A stretch of DNA of 64,000 nt. It comes from Synechococcus sp. 1G10 (GTDB lineage: Bacteria > Cyanobacteriota > Cyanobacteriia > PCC-6307 > Cyanobiaceae). The DNA is taken from contig NZ_NQKW01000016.1 in NCBI RefSeq assembly GCF_002252625.1, positions 1 to 64,000 on the forward strand, written 5' to 3'. The notes under the pieces were generated by a model. It was not told the DNA's origin, searched no databases, and saw only the letters and a list, made by a program, of their open reading frames with translations. Both the position numbers and the translations under genes were made by a program. Positions 38,737 to 50,174 of this stretch are shown in pieces (the stretch's first letter is position 1; every line of letters begins with the position of its first letter).

Positions 38737-39279
38737 CTAGGCCGCAGGCGCTTCGTACACCAGGGCACAGCTGGCATCCCAGCGGCCGCCATGGAGCCGC
38801 TCGCAGCAGAGCCGGCAGGCCAGGCCCCGCACCCTGCGGCGGTAGGCCGCACTGACGCCGCAGCAGGGGCAACGGGCGATCCAGGGGGCCGATGTCAGCG
38901 GCAAAGGGTAGTGGTGGCGCAGGCTCACCTCGAATTCACCCTGGGCGGCGTTGATCCGGGCCATGGCCGCGCGGAAGTGGGGACCGTGCACCTCAGAGGA
39001 CTGCAGCACCCGGTCGATCCAGGCGTGGATCATCTCGTGGCAGAGGGTGCCCAGGGTGGCGCTGGCGGGCAGGGGCGCCAGGACCGGCCGGGAGAGCACG
39101 ATCTCGCACAGGCTGGAGCCATCACGCCGGCGGCCGCGGCGGTAGAGACCGGCGGTGCGGCTCATGCGCCCGTCGCTCCAGCGCAGATCCAGCAGGGCGC
39201 GGCCGCCCGGAGCCAGGTCGCCGCCGAAGTGTTCCCGGTCGAGGCGATGGAACAGGGGCAGCAGGGGCGCCAGGGGCAT
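38737..39279 (-). CDS. SprT-family zinc metalloprotease-like protein
   Basis: A 180-aa protein with the SprT fold. Zinc ligands lie in HEMIHAWID (about 82-90) with a further His in SSEVHGPHFRAAM. A C-terminal zinc ribbon follows (CPCCG and CRLCC). In eukaryotes SprT-like proteases (SPRTN) degrade DNA-protein crosslinks. The bacterial role is little known. The catalytic Glu of HExxH is present, so activity is possible. It is divergent from the small TM-protein gene at 39375. Confidence 0.88.
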   Translation of the reverse strand: MPLAPLLPLFHRLDREHFGGDLAPGGRALLDLRWSDGRMSRTAGLYRRGRRRDGSSLCEIVLSRPVLAPLPASATLGTLCHEMIHAWIDRVLQSSEVHGPHFRAAMARINAAQGEFEVSLRHHYPLPLTSAPWIARCPCCGVSAAYRRRVRGLACRLCCERLHGGRWDASCALVYEAPAA

Positions 39280-39374
39280 GCCGCGGACGGGTGACTCAAC
39301 CGTGCGCCCAGTGTGCAGGGTTCGCCACCGAGGCGGCGGGGCCGTCGGTCAGACTCTCAAACCTGAACGTGCGT

Positions 39375-42610
<3,236 letters not shown>

Positions 42611-42720
42611 CCTGCCGGAACTGCCAAGGGTCTGCCCAGAGCAGGGGTGGCGCACGCCAGAGTGGTCCAAAAGCCAGACTCCAGCAAAGAGCAGGCCCTA
42701 TTCCCGAGTCGAATATCCCC

Positions 42721-42915
42721 ATGAGCGCTCCTCTCAGCGAACCGGCCATTCACCGCTGGATCAAATCAGAGTGTGGCCGCGCCAAGTACGCCGAACTCGC
42801 CTCCCGCCCTGGGCTGGCAGCGAAGCTGCGGCTGGCCAGGTTTGTGCTGATCGCCGCAATCCGCGATTCGCGGTTGCCCAGCCAGGTGGCGCAAAGGGAG
42901 CCGAGCCAGCATTGA
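42721..42915 (+). CDS. small hypothetical protein
   Basis: A 64-aa frame starting at ATG 42721 in the gap between the two divergent-looking secreted-protein genes. It is basic and helical in character (HRWIKSECGRAKYAELASR, LAAKLRLARFVLIAAI). No family is recognised. A frame extending upstream overlaps the antisense gene and was not used. Support is limited to plausible composition and a clean start. Confidence 0.35.
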   Translation: MSAPLSEPAIHRWIKSECGRAKYAELASRPGLAAKLRLARFVLIAAIRDSRLPSQVAQREPSQH

Positions 42916-43045
42916 AGTACTTGCCTATTCCAGCAGCAACAGAGTCACCCAGCGGAAGTAATAGGGGACTCAAGGCTGCGGTGCACATAGGTGTGCGCAA
43001 TGCGTGGAGATCGCTCTGCTGGTAAGTCCCAGTCCGACGCGGAAT

Positions 43046-43777
43046 TCAGGGTGCCGGGAACAGCCGTTGCCGCAACGCCTCGGCCAGTTGCGGGTTACTG
43101 GCGGCCCACTCCACCAGGCCGCGGTCCTGCAGGTAGGCCGGCCAGTCGCCGCTGCCGCTGGGAGAGGCCACAGTTCCCTCCAATGGCAGCGGTTCATCCG
43201 CCGGGCGGCGGGTTTCACCCATGGCAAGCCCGCTCACCATCGCCAGGGCGATGCGCACCTGGCGGGCCGGCTTCTGGTTCACGAACTCGAATTGGTGTTC
43301 GATCGTCCGCCCGTCTCGGTCCTGGCCCACCACCATGAAGCGGCGCGGTCCATCCTCCCCCTCGCGGTTGGCACCAGCCCCGCGCAGCAGACCACCGAGC
43401 AAGCCCAAGGGCGCGGTGATATATACCGGCACCACGAAGGCCGCCGCCGATTTCATCGTGTTCATCGTGCTGGCGCCCACCACCTCCCCCAGGCCCGGAG
43501 GATCTCCCCCCGCCCCGGTGGTGATCCAGCGGCGGATCCCCGCAGCGGGAATGAAGCCCGCCGGTCCGGCAATCCCACGCTGGTCAAGCACGATCGCGCA
43601 TGGACTGCCACCACAAAGGGCCTGGAAGCTGGTGGCCAGCACCGGGGCTGGACCGATGGCCGGAGAGGCCAGCACAACAGGTTGGAGCAGTAGAGGTGCA
43701 AAGACCAGGGCCGCCCGACAACCGGTGGGTCGTGGAAGCACAGGAAAACTGGCGCAGCGGTGGCGGATCGGTTCCAT
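43046..43777 (-). CDS. secreted protein of unknown function, paralogue 2
   Basis: A 243-aa protein related to the gene at 41909. It shares ALCGGSPCAIVLDQRGIAG, GPAGFIPAAGIRRW, a hydrophobic mid-section (AAAFVVPVYITAPLGLLGGL), HQFEFVNQKPARQVRIAL and VSGLAMGETR. An N-terminal hydrophobic stretch (LVFAPLLLQPVVLASPAI) suggests export or membrane insertion. The C-terminus differs, ending in a helix (ASNPQLAEALRQRLF). Tandem paralogues around a small ORF imply local duplication. Role unknown. Confidence 0.7.
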   Translation of the reverse strand: MEPIRHRCASFPVLPRPTGCRAALVFAPLLLQPVVLASPAIGPAPVLATSFQALCGGSPCAIVLDQRGIAGPAGFIPAAGIRRWITTGAGGDPPGLGEVVGASTMNTMKSAAAFVVPVYITAPLGLLGGLLRGAGANREGEDGPRRFMVVGQDRDGRTIEHQFEFVNQKPARQVRIALAMVSGLAMGETRRPADEPLPLEGTVASPSGSGDWPAYLQDRGLVEWAASNPQLAEALRQRLFPAP

Positions 43778-43860
43778 CCTCGCGCAGGTGGCCGGCTGCA
43801 GCAGCCCACTGGCGAAGTGGCGCCTGAGCTGCCTTAAGCGGGGGCTCAGGCCTCAACCTC

Positions 43861-46800
43861 TCAACCGAAGGCCAGCGCGGGGGTGCCGATCAAGGTGAGC
43901 TGGCCGCCCTCGGTGAGGTAGCTGGCGCCACCGAGGTTGCCGTCGCGCAGGCTGTGGGCCTGCACATCCGCCAGGAAGAACGTGCCGGCGGCGGTTCCAT
44001 ACAACGACGACACATCGATGATCCCGGACGACTCCCAGTTGCCCACGTTGGCGGAGATAGTGGAGGGGCTCAGGTTGGTCTGGCCGAAGGCAGCCGGAGC
44101 GGTGCTGGGATCGATCTCGGCCCAGCGTTGGGCGGCCACCCCCTGGGAGGGGTTGGTGATCGGATCAAGCGGGTTTAGCTTCCAGATCGCGGCCTCATTG
44201 GAGCCGAACTGACCCACCCCGGCACCTCCGGGAACGGAGCGGTCTTCCTGGACGTAGATGAAGCCATCGGCCGACCAGACCAGGTTGTCGGGGTTGCGGA
44301 CGCCCGCCTGGGGCGCGCCTCCCGTGAGCTCGTCGCCGTCGTAAATCACCCGCAGGGAGGTGGTGTTGGCAGTCGCCAGCAGGCCCTTGCGATCGAAGGC
44401 ACCACTGAAATCAAGGGTGAGAAGGTTGCCGTAGAGATCAGCAGCGCCGAAATCACCATTGCCCGTGGTGGCCACCACCGCCTGGCGGCCGTTGAGTGGA
44501 TTGGTATGGATGTCTTCGATGCGGCTGAGCTGCAGGCCACCCACATCGACCACCTTGGCCTTGAGCTGATCCTCCGACCAGCTGGCCACTTCACTACCTG
44601 AACCCACCTTCACCCAGGAGCCTGCCTGGGAGGAGCCGATGGCGGTGACGGCCAGATCGGCGGAATCCGGGATCCCTGGAGCCCCCCCCGCCGAACCGAT
44701 TCCGCCGGCGGCAGGCTTCCAGGTGTAGAGGCTGCCGCTCTCCGCTGCCATGCCGTTCTGGGCGAGGAAGCCATTGCCCCCCTTGGTACCCACCCAGAGC
44801 AAGAGCCCAGCGGTGTTGTCGTCGGCCAGCAGCAGCGCCACCGTCTTGCTTTTGCCGGTGTCGATCAGGGTGGCGTTCTCCCAGCCGGCGCGTCCGAGGG
44901 CCGGCACCGCATGCAGCTCGGCCGTCTTCACGTCGAGGGCATACATCAGACCTTCCGACGTTTCCTCGCCGGTGAGGTAGATGTCGTCGCGGAAACCCCG
45001 GCCCTGTCCGAAGCTGCGGGCCTCCAGGTAGGTGGAGGAGCAGAATCGGCTGAGGCCGCCGCCGAGCTGATCGGCGCCGGTGACCAGTTGGCCCTTGGCA
45101 TCGAAGATGCGCTCGTAGGCCAACCCAGCGGCCAGCACTTTCGATTGAAATCCATTGCTGGCGTTGTCGTCGATGTCCTTATCAACAATGAAGCGGCTGA
45201 TCCGGGCTCCCCGGAGCTCTTCTCCGGCAGCGAAATCCTTCAGTGCGTAGCCATAGCCGGCTGTGCTGCCCAGTTCATGATTGGCCAGCACCGTGTAGGT
45301 GCCGTCGCCGTTGTCGTAGGCGCCTAGGCCATCGAGGATCCCGGGAGGCACGTAGCTGGCCTCGCTCTGCGTCTGGGGCGCCTGACCCCGGTTGGTCTTG
45401 TCATCCTTGTTCAGGACCGCGCGGTTCTGCCCATTCCACTTGTCGCCGGCTTCCAGCAACCTGGTGCTCTCGCCCACGGTGAACAGGGGCTTAAAGCTCA
45501 GATCCACAGCCCCATCGCGGAGCATCGAGGTGGCGTAGGTCCCGGCAGGGTTGCGGTCGGCGTCCTGGGCCACCAGAGCACCGGCATCGAGGATGTCGAT
45601 GGTGTTGGTGCCTTCATTGGCCACCACCAGCAGTGCCTGACCGGAAGGACTGCTGGCCGGATCGATGAACAGCAGACCCTCGGGCCTGGTGCTGCCCTGC
45701 AGCACCACGCTGGTGACGAAATCGACAGCGCTGGGGTCGCTCACGTCAAACACCGACACCATCGAGCTGGTGGTGCGCTCCAGTCCCACAAAGGCATAGG
45801 TGCGCCCATTGAGGTGACCGAGCGTCACCATCTCCGGCTCCACGCCCTTGGCGTCGCTGCGGGAGTCGGCGTAGACCCCAGCGCCGATCGCGGAGCTCTG
45901 CAACTGCACGCCGCTGTCCCAGATCAGCTCACCGGAGGCGCTGAACAGGCTGAGGCTGCGGCTGCCGAAGGCGGTGGTGCTGGCAGTGCCACCGGGGGCG
46001 GTGCCGTTGCGGATGGTGCTGACGTCAGGGTCGTTGGTTGAGATCGGCGCGACGAATTCGTCGTTGAAGGTAGAGCCGTAGTCGGTGCGGCTATCCCCCT
46101 CGTTGGCAGTAAGGAAGTAGGTCTGTCCGTTGGCCACGAAGCTGGCGATGCCATCCGGCATGCGCAGGCCGAGGATGTCGCTGCCAGGCGTGAGGCGATT
46201 GCCAAACTTGGGGGCTATGCCGCTGCCGTCGGTGAGATCAACGAACTGCTCGCTGTAGTTGACGGCCCCCAGGGGCAGCAGCTCGATGATGGTTCTGGTG
46301 GCCAGGTCCACCACCGCCACCCCGTTGTTTTCCTGCAGGGTCACGTAGGCGCGATTGCCGGAAATGGCAATCGCCTCGGGCTCCAGGTCCTGGGCGAAGG
46401 TGGTGCTGAAGGGGACGCTGCTGCTGAAGCGCAGGGCCGTGCCGTCGACCACACCGCTGGGCGGCGGCGCGAAGCCCGTGAAATCGAGAAGGGCGGCATC
46501 GAGTCCCAGATTGGCGGGATTGGGGCCGCCAGCATCGGCCACGTTGATCACGCTGATCGAGCCGAGCGGATCAAAGGAGTAAGTGGCATTGGGCTGGCCT
46601 TCGTTGGCCACCACGAGCTTGGAGCCGTCGGCGGAGAAGGCCAGGCTGTCGGGCAGCACCCCCACTGCCTGATCCTTGAGGAAGGTCAGGCTGCCGTTGG
46701 CGGCGATCCGGTAGAAGCGCACCGTTCCTGGGACCATCGCACTGCTGGTGGGTTGCAGCGCCACCGCCACCAGATCGCCGAACACGGCCACCGACTGGGC

Positions 46801-46977
46801 TGAGAACCCGAACAGCGACGTTGTGCCCAGCACGGCAGCACTGGCCACGTTGGTGATGGTGCTGACCGTGAGGGTGCTCCCCCCACCCACGCTCACCAGA
46901 TAGGAGCCGGAGCCAACTCGTGCGAAGGCTGTGATCTCACCATCGACGCCGGTGATCTGCTTGAGGAGAACGGACAT
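43861..46977 (-). CDS. large choice-of-anchor-I / PhoX-like beta-propeller protein
   Basis: A 1038-aa protein. The N-terminal half (about 1-490) matches choice-of-anchor I family proteins: KLVVANEGQPNATYSFDP, LEPEAIAISGNRAYVTLQEN, DGIASFVANGQTYFLTANEG and KGVEPEMVTLGHLNGRTYAF. The C-terminal half (about 520-1038) resembles PhoX/DUF839-type propellers (RDDIYLTGEET, EDIHTNPLNGRQAVVATTG, NPDNLVWSADGFIYVQED). Such proteins are usually extracellular phosphatases or phytase/esterase-like enzymes. The ATG at 46977 was preferred to 47040. No N-terminal signal peptide is visible, so export might use a C-terminal type I signal. Catalytic residues cannot be verified by eye. Confidence 0.75.
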   Translation of the reverse strand: MSVLLKQITGVDGEITAFARVGSGSYLVSVGGGSTLTVSTITNVASAAVLGTTSLFGFSAQSVAVFGDLVAVALQPTSSAMVPGTVRFYRIAANGSLTFLKDQAVGVLPDSLAFSADGSKLVVANEGQPNATYSFDPLGSISVINVADAGGPNPANLGLDAALLDFTGFAPPPSGVVDGTALRFSSSVPFSTTFAQDLEPEAIAISGNRAYVTLQENNGVAVVDLATRTIIELLPLGAVNYSEQFVDLTDGSGIAPKFGNRLTPGSDILGLRMPDGIASFVANGQTYFLTANEGDSRTDYGSTFNDEFVAPISTNDPDVSTIRNGTAPGGTASTTAFGSRSLSLFSASGELIWDSGVQLQSSAIGAGVYADSRSDAKGVEPEMVTLGHLNGRTYAFVGLERTTSSMVSVFDVSDPSAVDFVTSVVLQGSTRPEGLLFIDPASSPSGQALLVVANEGTNTIDILDAGALVAQDADRNPAGTYATSMLRDGAVDLSFKPLFTVGESTRLLEAGDKWNGQNRAVLNKDDKTNRGQAPQTQSEASYVPPGILDGLGAYDNGDGTYTVLANHELGSTAGYGYALKDFAAGEELRGARISRFIVDKDIDDNASNGFQSKVLAAGLAYERIFDAKGQLVTGADQLGGGLSRFCSSTYLEARSFGQGRGFRDDIYLTGEETSEGLMYALDVKTAELHAVPALGRAGWENATLIDTGKSKTVALLLADDNTAGLLLWVGTKGGNGFLAQNGMAAESGSLYTWKPAAGGIGSAGGAPGIPDSADLAVTAIGSSQAGSWVKVGSGSEVASWSEDQLKAKVVDVGGLQLSRIEDIHTNPLNGRQAVVATTGNGDFGAADLYGNLLTLDFSGAFDRKGLLATANTTSLRVIYDGDELTGGAPQAGVRNPDNLVWSADGFIYVQEDRSVPGGAGVGQFGSNEAAIWKLNPLDPITNPSQGVAAQRWAEIDPSTAPAAFGQTNLSPSTISANVGNWESSGIIDVSSLYGTAAGTFFLADVQAHSLRDGNLGGASYLTEGGQLTLIGTPALAFG

Positions 46978-47088
46978 GGGTGGTGGAGGTCCCTGGCAGG
47001 AGAGAAGTCGTCCCCACTGTCCGTTTGGTTCGCCATGCACAGGTCAAGACCCGGATAAGGTCCGGGCAAGGGCTCGTCAAGATTGCTC

Positions 47089-47703
47089 TCAGCCCGGATC
47101 CAACCGCTCCAGCGCCCGCTGCGCTGCTCGACCGGCCAGCCAGATCGAGCTCACGGTGGCGATCAGGCCCAGGCTCCGCAGCGCCCAGGTGCCGGCATCG
47201 GCCTCGCCATGGAGCACATCGCCGAAGCGGGCCACATCGCCGGCCAGATCTCCCAGGGCGCAGAACAGCACCGTGCCGGGCAGGATCGCGATGAGCCCGA
47301 TCACGTAATCACGCAGGCTCACCTCGCTCAGGCCATAGGCCAGGTTGAGCAGGCTGAACGGAAAGGCCGGCGACAGCCGGGTTAGCAGAACCAGCTTGAG
47401 GCCCTCCCGGCTCACTGCCCGCTCGATCGCCAACAGCTTCGGGAAAGCCTGCAGCCGGCGGCGGGTCCAGGCGCGCAGCCAGTGCCGGCCCAGCATGAAA
47501 ACGGCCATGGCGCCCAGCGACGCCCCCACGAACACGATCAGGCTGCCCCAGAGGGCGCCGTAGAGCGCACCGGCCAGCATCGAAGCCCAGACACCGGGCA
47601 GCAGCAGCGTCACCCAGAGGGCATAGAGCGGCACGAAAGCCACGGCGCCGGCTGGTGAACGCAGGGCTGGCAGCAGCCCCTCAAGCCAGGGGGAGAGGTC
47701 CAC
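47089..47703 (-). CDS. VTT-domain (TVP38/TMEM64, DedA-like) membrane protein
   Basis: A 204-aa integral-membrane protein of the SNARE-associated/VTT family. It has GVWASMLAGALYGALWGSL, GASLGAMAVFMLGRHW and FPFSLLNLAYGLSEVSLRDY, and about five hydrophobic segments. DedA-superfamily proteins are proposed lipid flippases or H+-driven transporters. The frame extends to 48087, but upstream codons run antisense over the DUF1643 gene, so the GTG at 47703 (VDLSPWLEG) is used. The exact start is uncertain. Confidence 0.82.
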   Translation of the reverse strand: MDLSPWLEGLLPALRSPAGAVAFVPLYALWVTLLLPGVWASMLAGALYGALWGSLIVFVGASLGAMAVFMLGRHWLRAWTRRRLQAFPKLLAIERAVSREGLKLVLLTRLSPAFPFSLLNLAYGLSEVSLRDYVIGLIAILPGTVLFCALGDLAGDVARFGDVLHGEADAGTWALRSLGLIATVSSIWLAGRAAQRALERLDPG

Positions 47704-47811
47704 AAGCAGGACCGCGCGGATGGCCCAACACTGGCAGGTTGAAGGCACGGAAGGCGCAGGTCCAGAGCGGAGCGAGCCGGATGGGCGCTGGAATGGCCGG
47801 AGGATGGACCC

Positions 47812-48318
47812 ATGCAGAGGAGCGCTGTTTTCAGCCCATGTGGCCACTACCGCTACAGCCTCTGGCGGCGGTGGGAGCCTGCCGGGGCCTTGGTGATGGT
47901 CATCGGCCTGAACCCCAGCACGGCCGACGCCCAGAGCGACGATCCAACCGTGCGGCGCTGCATCGGTTACGCGAAGGACTGGGGCTATGGAGGGTTGTGT
48001 CTCACCAACCTGTTCGCCTTTCGGGCGAGGCGTCCTGAAGCCATGAAGGCGGCAGCTGATCCTGTTGGCCCTGAGAACGATCTCCATCTACTGGCCATAG
48101 CCAGCCAGGCCGCTCTGAAGCTGGCCGCCTGGGGAGTGCACGGCCGCCATCTGGGCCGCGACGCCGAGCTGGCAGCGCGCCTGCCTGGCCTGCACTGTCT
48201 TCGCCTCAGCAAGGGTGGCCATCCGACGCACCCGCTCTACCTGCCCCGGGGGTTATCGCCAACACCCTGGGCTGGGCCGCGTGACCAACGTCAAGTGCCT
48301 CGGACGAAGGGCGACTGA
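47812..48318 (+). CDS. DUF1643 domain-containing protein
   Basis: A 168-aa protein matching DUF1643: YRYSLWRRW at the N-terminus, MVIGLNPSTADAQSDDPTV, RRCIGYAKDWGYGGLCLTNL, and HCLRLSKGGHPTHPLYLP near the end. The family is widespread, soluble and unassigned, with a possible nucleotide- or nucleic-acid-related fold. It starts 109 bp from the divergent VTT gene. The C-terminus is slightly extended by a basic tail. Confidence 0.88.
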   Translation: MQRSAVFSPCGHYRYSLWRRWEPAGALVMVIGLNPSTADAQSDDPTVRRCIGYAKDWGYGGLCLTNLFAFRARRPEAMKAAADPVGPENDLHLLAIASQAALKLAAWGVHGRHLGRDAELAARLPGLHCLRLSKGGHPTHPLYLPRGLSPTPWAGPRDQRQVPRTKGD

Positions 48319-48425
48319 CCCGGCAGACAGCCTTACGTTGGCAGGCCAGCGCCCCGGAGAGAAGCCCCATCGCCCGCCGCATCCGAACCGTCAGCGCCCC
48401 TCCGGGCAGCCCGGAAGACCAGCTT

Positions 48426-48896
48426 GTGGACAAGCTGCGCCGCATTGAGGCGCTGTTCGCCAGGCCCGGCAGCGAAGGTGAACGGGTGGCGGCCGAGCGG
48501 GCCCGCGAGCGGATCCAGGCCCGCCTCGCCCAGCTGGCATCCGAGGAGCCGCCAGTGGAGTTCCGCTTCTCCCTCGCCGATCAGTGGTCGCGCCATCTGT
48601 TCGTGGCGCTGATGCGGCGCTATGGCATCACCCCCTACCGCTACCGCGGCCAGCGACGCACCACCGTGATGGCGCGCCTGAGCCGCAGCTTTGTGAATGA
48701 AACCCTCTGGCCGGAATTCCTGGAACTGCAGCAGACCCTGACGGCCTACTTCGACACCCTTACCGACCGTGTGATCGAGCAGGCCCTGGAGGTGAAGGCC
48801 GGTGAGGCGGAGGAGCGGCCGCCGGCTCCCCAGCTTGAGCCGGTGGATCACCAACTCGACATCGCTGCACTGGGAGGCGAATTCGGCCGTAGTTAA
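48426..48896 (+). CDS. hypothetical protein, DUF2786-like N-terminus
   Basis: A 156-aa protein. The N-terminal helices (MDKLRRIEALFARPGSEGER, then AERARERIQARLAQL) resemble DUF2786, and the middle (FSLADQWSRHLFVALMRRYG, then TPYRYRGQRRTTVMARLSRS) looks well constrained. GTG at 48426 is used as start. The same frame is open upstream without an ATG. It is Glu/Pro-rich at the C-terminus. Function unknown. Confidence 0.65.
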   Translation: MDKLRRIEALFARPGSEGERVAAERARERIQARLAQLASEEPPVEFRFSLADQWSRHLFVALMRRYGITPYRYRGQRRTTVMARLSRSFVNETLWPEFLELQQTLTAYFDTLTDRVIEQALEVKAGEAEERPPAPQLEPVDHQLDIAALGGEFGRS

Positions 48897-48940
48897 CACG
48901 GCCTGCATCCGGGGGGTTCGTCCCGATCAGCCTTTGTGGC

Positions 48941-49615
48941 CTAACGGAACGCCGGAACCAGCTGCTTGAGAATGGTGTTGACAGAACCAGTAGCAATGAA
49001 CTGAACCCCCATCGCCGCAACGAACAGGCCCATCACGCGCTGCAGAATGCTCATCCCAACGTCGCCCAACACCAACTGCAGCCATTTCCCCGAACAGAAG
49101 ATCAACAGGACGGCCAGGCTCAGCAGAAGCGTTCCGCCCACCAGCTTGAAGTTGAGCAGGTCTTGCTTCATGGATTCGATCTCATTGGCATAGAGGATGA
49201 CATTGGCAATCACTCCAGGCCCTACCAGCAGCGGCATCGCCATCGGGATCACAATCTGTTGGTAGACAGATCTGGCCTCGGCCCAGCTTCCAGCTTCAGC
49301 CCCTTTGTTGATCAATGTCCGCGATGGATTCACCTCCACGCCGTTGACAATGTTGATCCCGATTCCAAGCAGCAGAATGCCACCTGCGATCCGGAAGGAA
49401 TCGAGCGAGATCCCGAAGAAGTTGAGGATGGGCGTTCCCAGGAACATGAAAACCAGCAGCAGCGCCAGCACCGTGATCGCAACGAACAACGCCACCAGCC
49501 GCTGAACGTCTTTCCGCTCACCTGCTGTCAAGGTGAGGAAAATTGGCACCATGCCCAGCGGATTCATCAGGGCGAAGGATGTGATCACGAAATTCCAGAG
49601 AATCGGAACATCCAT
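48941..49615 (-). CDS. MarC family integral membrane protein
   Basis: A 224-aa protein with six predicted membrane helices and family features: FALMNPLGMVPIFLTLT at the N-terminus, GIGINIVNGVE, and IPMAMPLLVGPGVIANVILY after the central loop. MarC/UPF0056 proteins were once linked to multiple antibiotic resistance, and the link was later withdrawn. The transported substrate is unknown. The plasma membrane is the likely location. It is divergent from mscL with about 150 bp between starts. Confidence 0.92.
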   Translation of the reverse strand: MDVPILWNFVITSFALMNPLGMVPIFLTLTAGERKDVQRLVALFVAITVLALLLVFMFLGTPILNFFGISLDSFRIAGGILLLGIGINIVNGVEVNPSRTLINKGAEAGSWAEARSVYQQIVIPMAMPLLVGPGVIANVILYANEIESMKQDLLNFKLVGGTLLLSLAVLLIFCSGKWLQLVLGDVGMSILQRVMGLFVAAMGVQFIATGSVNTILKQLVPAFR

Positions 49616-49765
49616 ACAGGGAAGGCCTCAGCAACAATCTTGGAGCTGATCGGGAGACGATCCAGTCCCTGGTCATCATCACCTCACTCAGGCCTCACCG
49701 CTTTGATGGAACTGAGTGCCCGACTACACAGGCGCAGGGTGGCCGGATTAATTGTTCATCTGGCC

Positions 49766-50143
49766 ATGGCCCGCCGATCCAGTTTCCTCGCCGATTTCCA
49801 GGCGTTCATCAACAAGGGCAATGTGGTCGACCTCGCCGTGGCGGTGGTGATCGGCGGCGCCTTCGGCAAGGTGGTCGACGCGGTGGTGAGCCTGGTGATG
49901 GGCAGTCTGCTCACCCCCGCGCTCAAGGCGGCCAACGTCGATTCGATCAATGCCTGGCCGGCCGGTGCCGTGATCGTGGCGCTGATCAATTTCGTGGTGA
50001 TTGCCTTCGTGGTGTACCTGATCGTGCGGGCAATCGAGGCCAGCAAGCGTAAGGAAGAGGCGGTGGCAGCCCCCGACGTGCAGGCCCAGCTGGCCTCGGC
50101 GGTGACCCACCTGGCGGATGCTCTGGACCGCAAGGGGCTGTAG
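49766..50143 (+). CDS. mscL: large-conductance mechanosensitive channel MscL
   Basis: A 125-aa channel subunit that opens under membrane tension and releases solutes during hypo-osmotic shock. It has the N-terminal amphipathic helix FLADFQAFINKGNVVDLAVA, TM1 (VAVVIGGAFGKVVDAVVSL), a periplasmic loop, TM2 (INFVVIAFVVYLIVRAI) and a C-terminal coiled helix. The ATG at 49766 is used because the longer frame (49163) runs antisense to marC. It is convergent with valS. Confidence 0.95.
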   Translation: MARRSSFLADFQAFINKGNVVDLAVAVVIGGAFGKVVDAVVSLVMGSLLTPALKAANVDSINAWPAGAVIVALINFVVIAFVVYLIVRAIEASKRKEEAVAAPDVQAQLASAVTHLADALDRKGL

Positions 50144-50174
50144 GGGCAGCGCGGAGCTGATCGGCGGCGACCGC

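Noticed and set aside
48901-48930. GGTTCG-like motif suggesting a tRNA
   Set aside because: No acceptor stem, anticodon arm or cloverleaf could be built around it.
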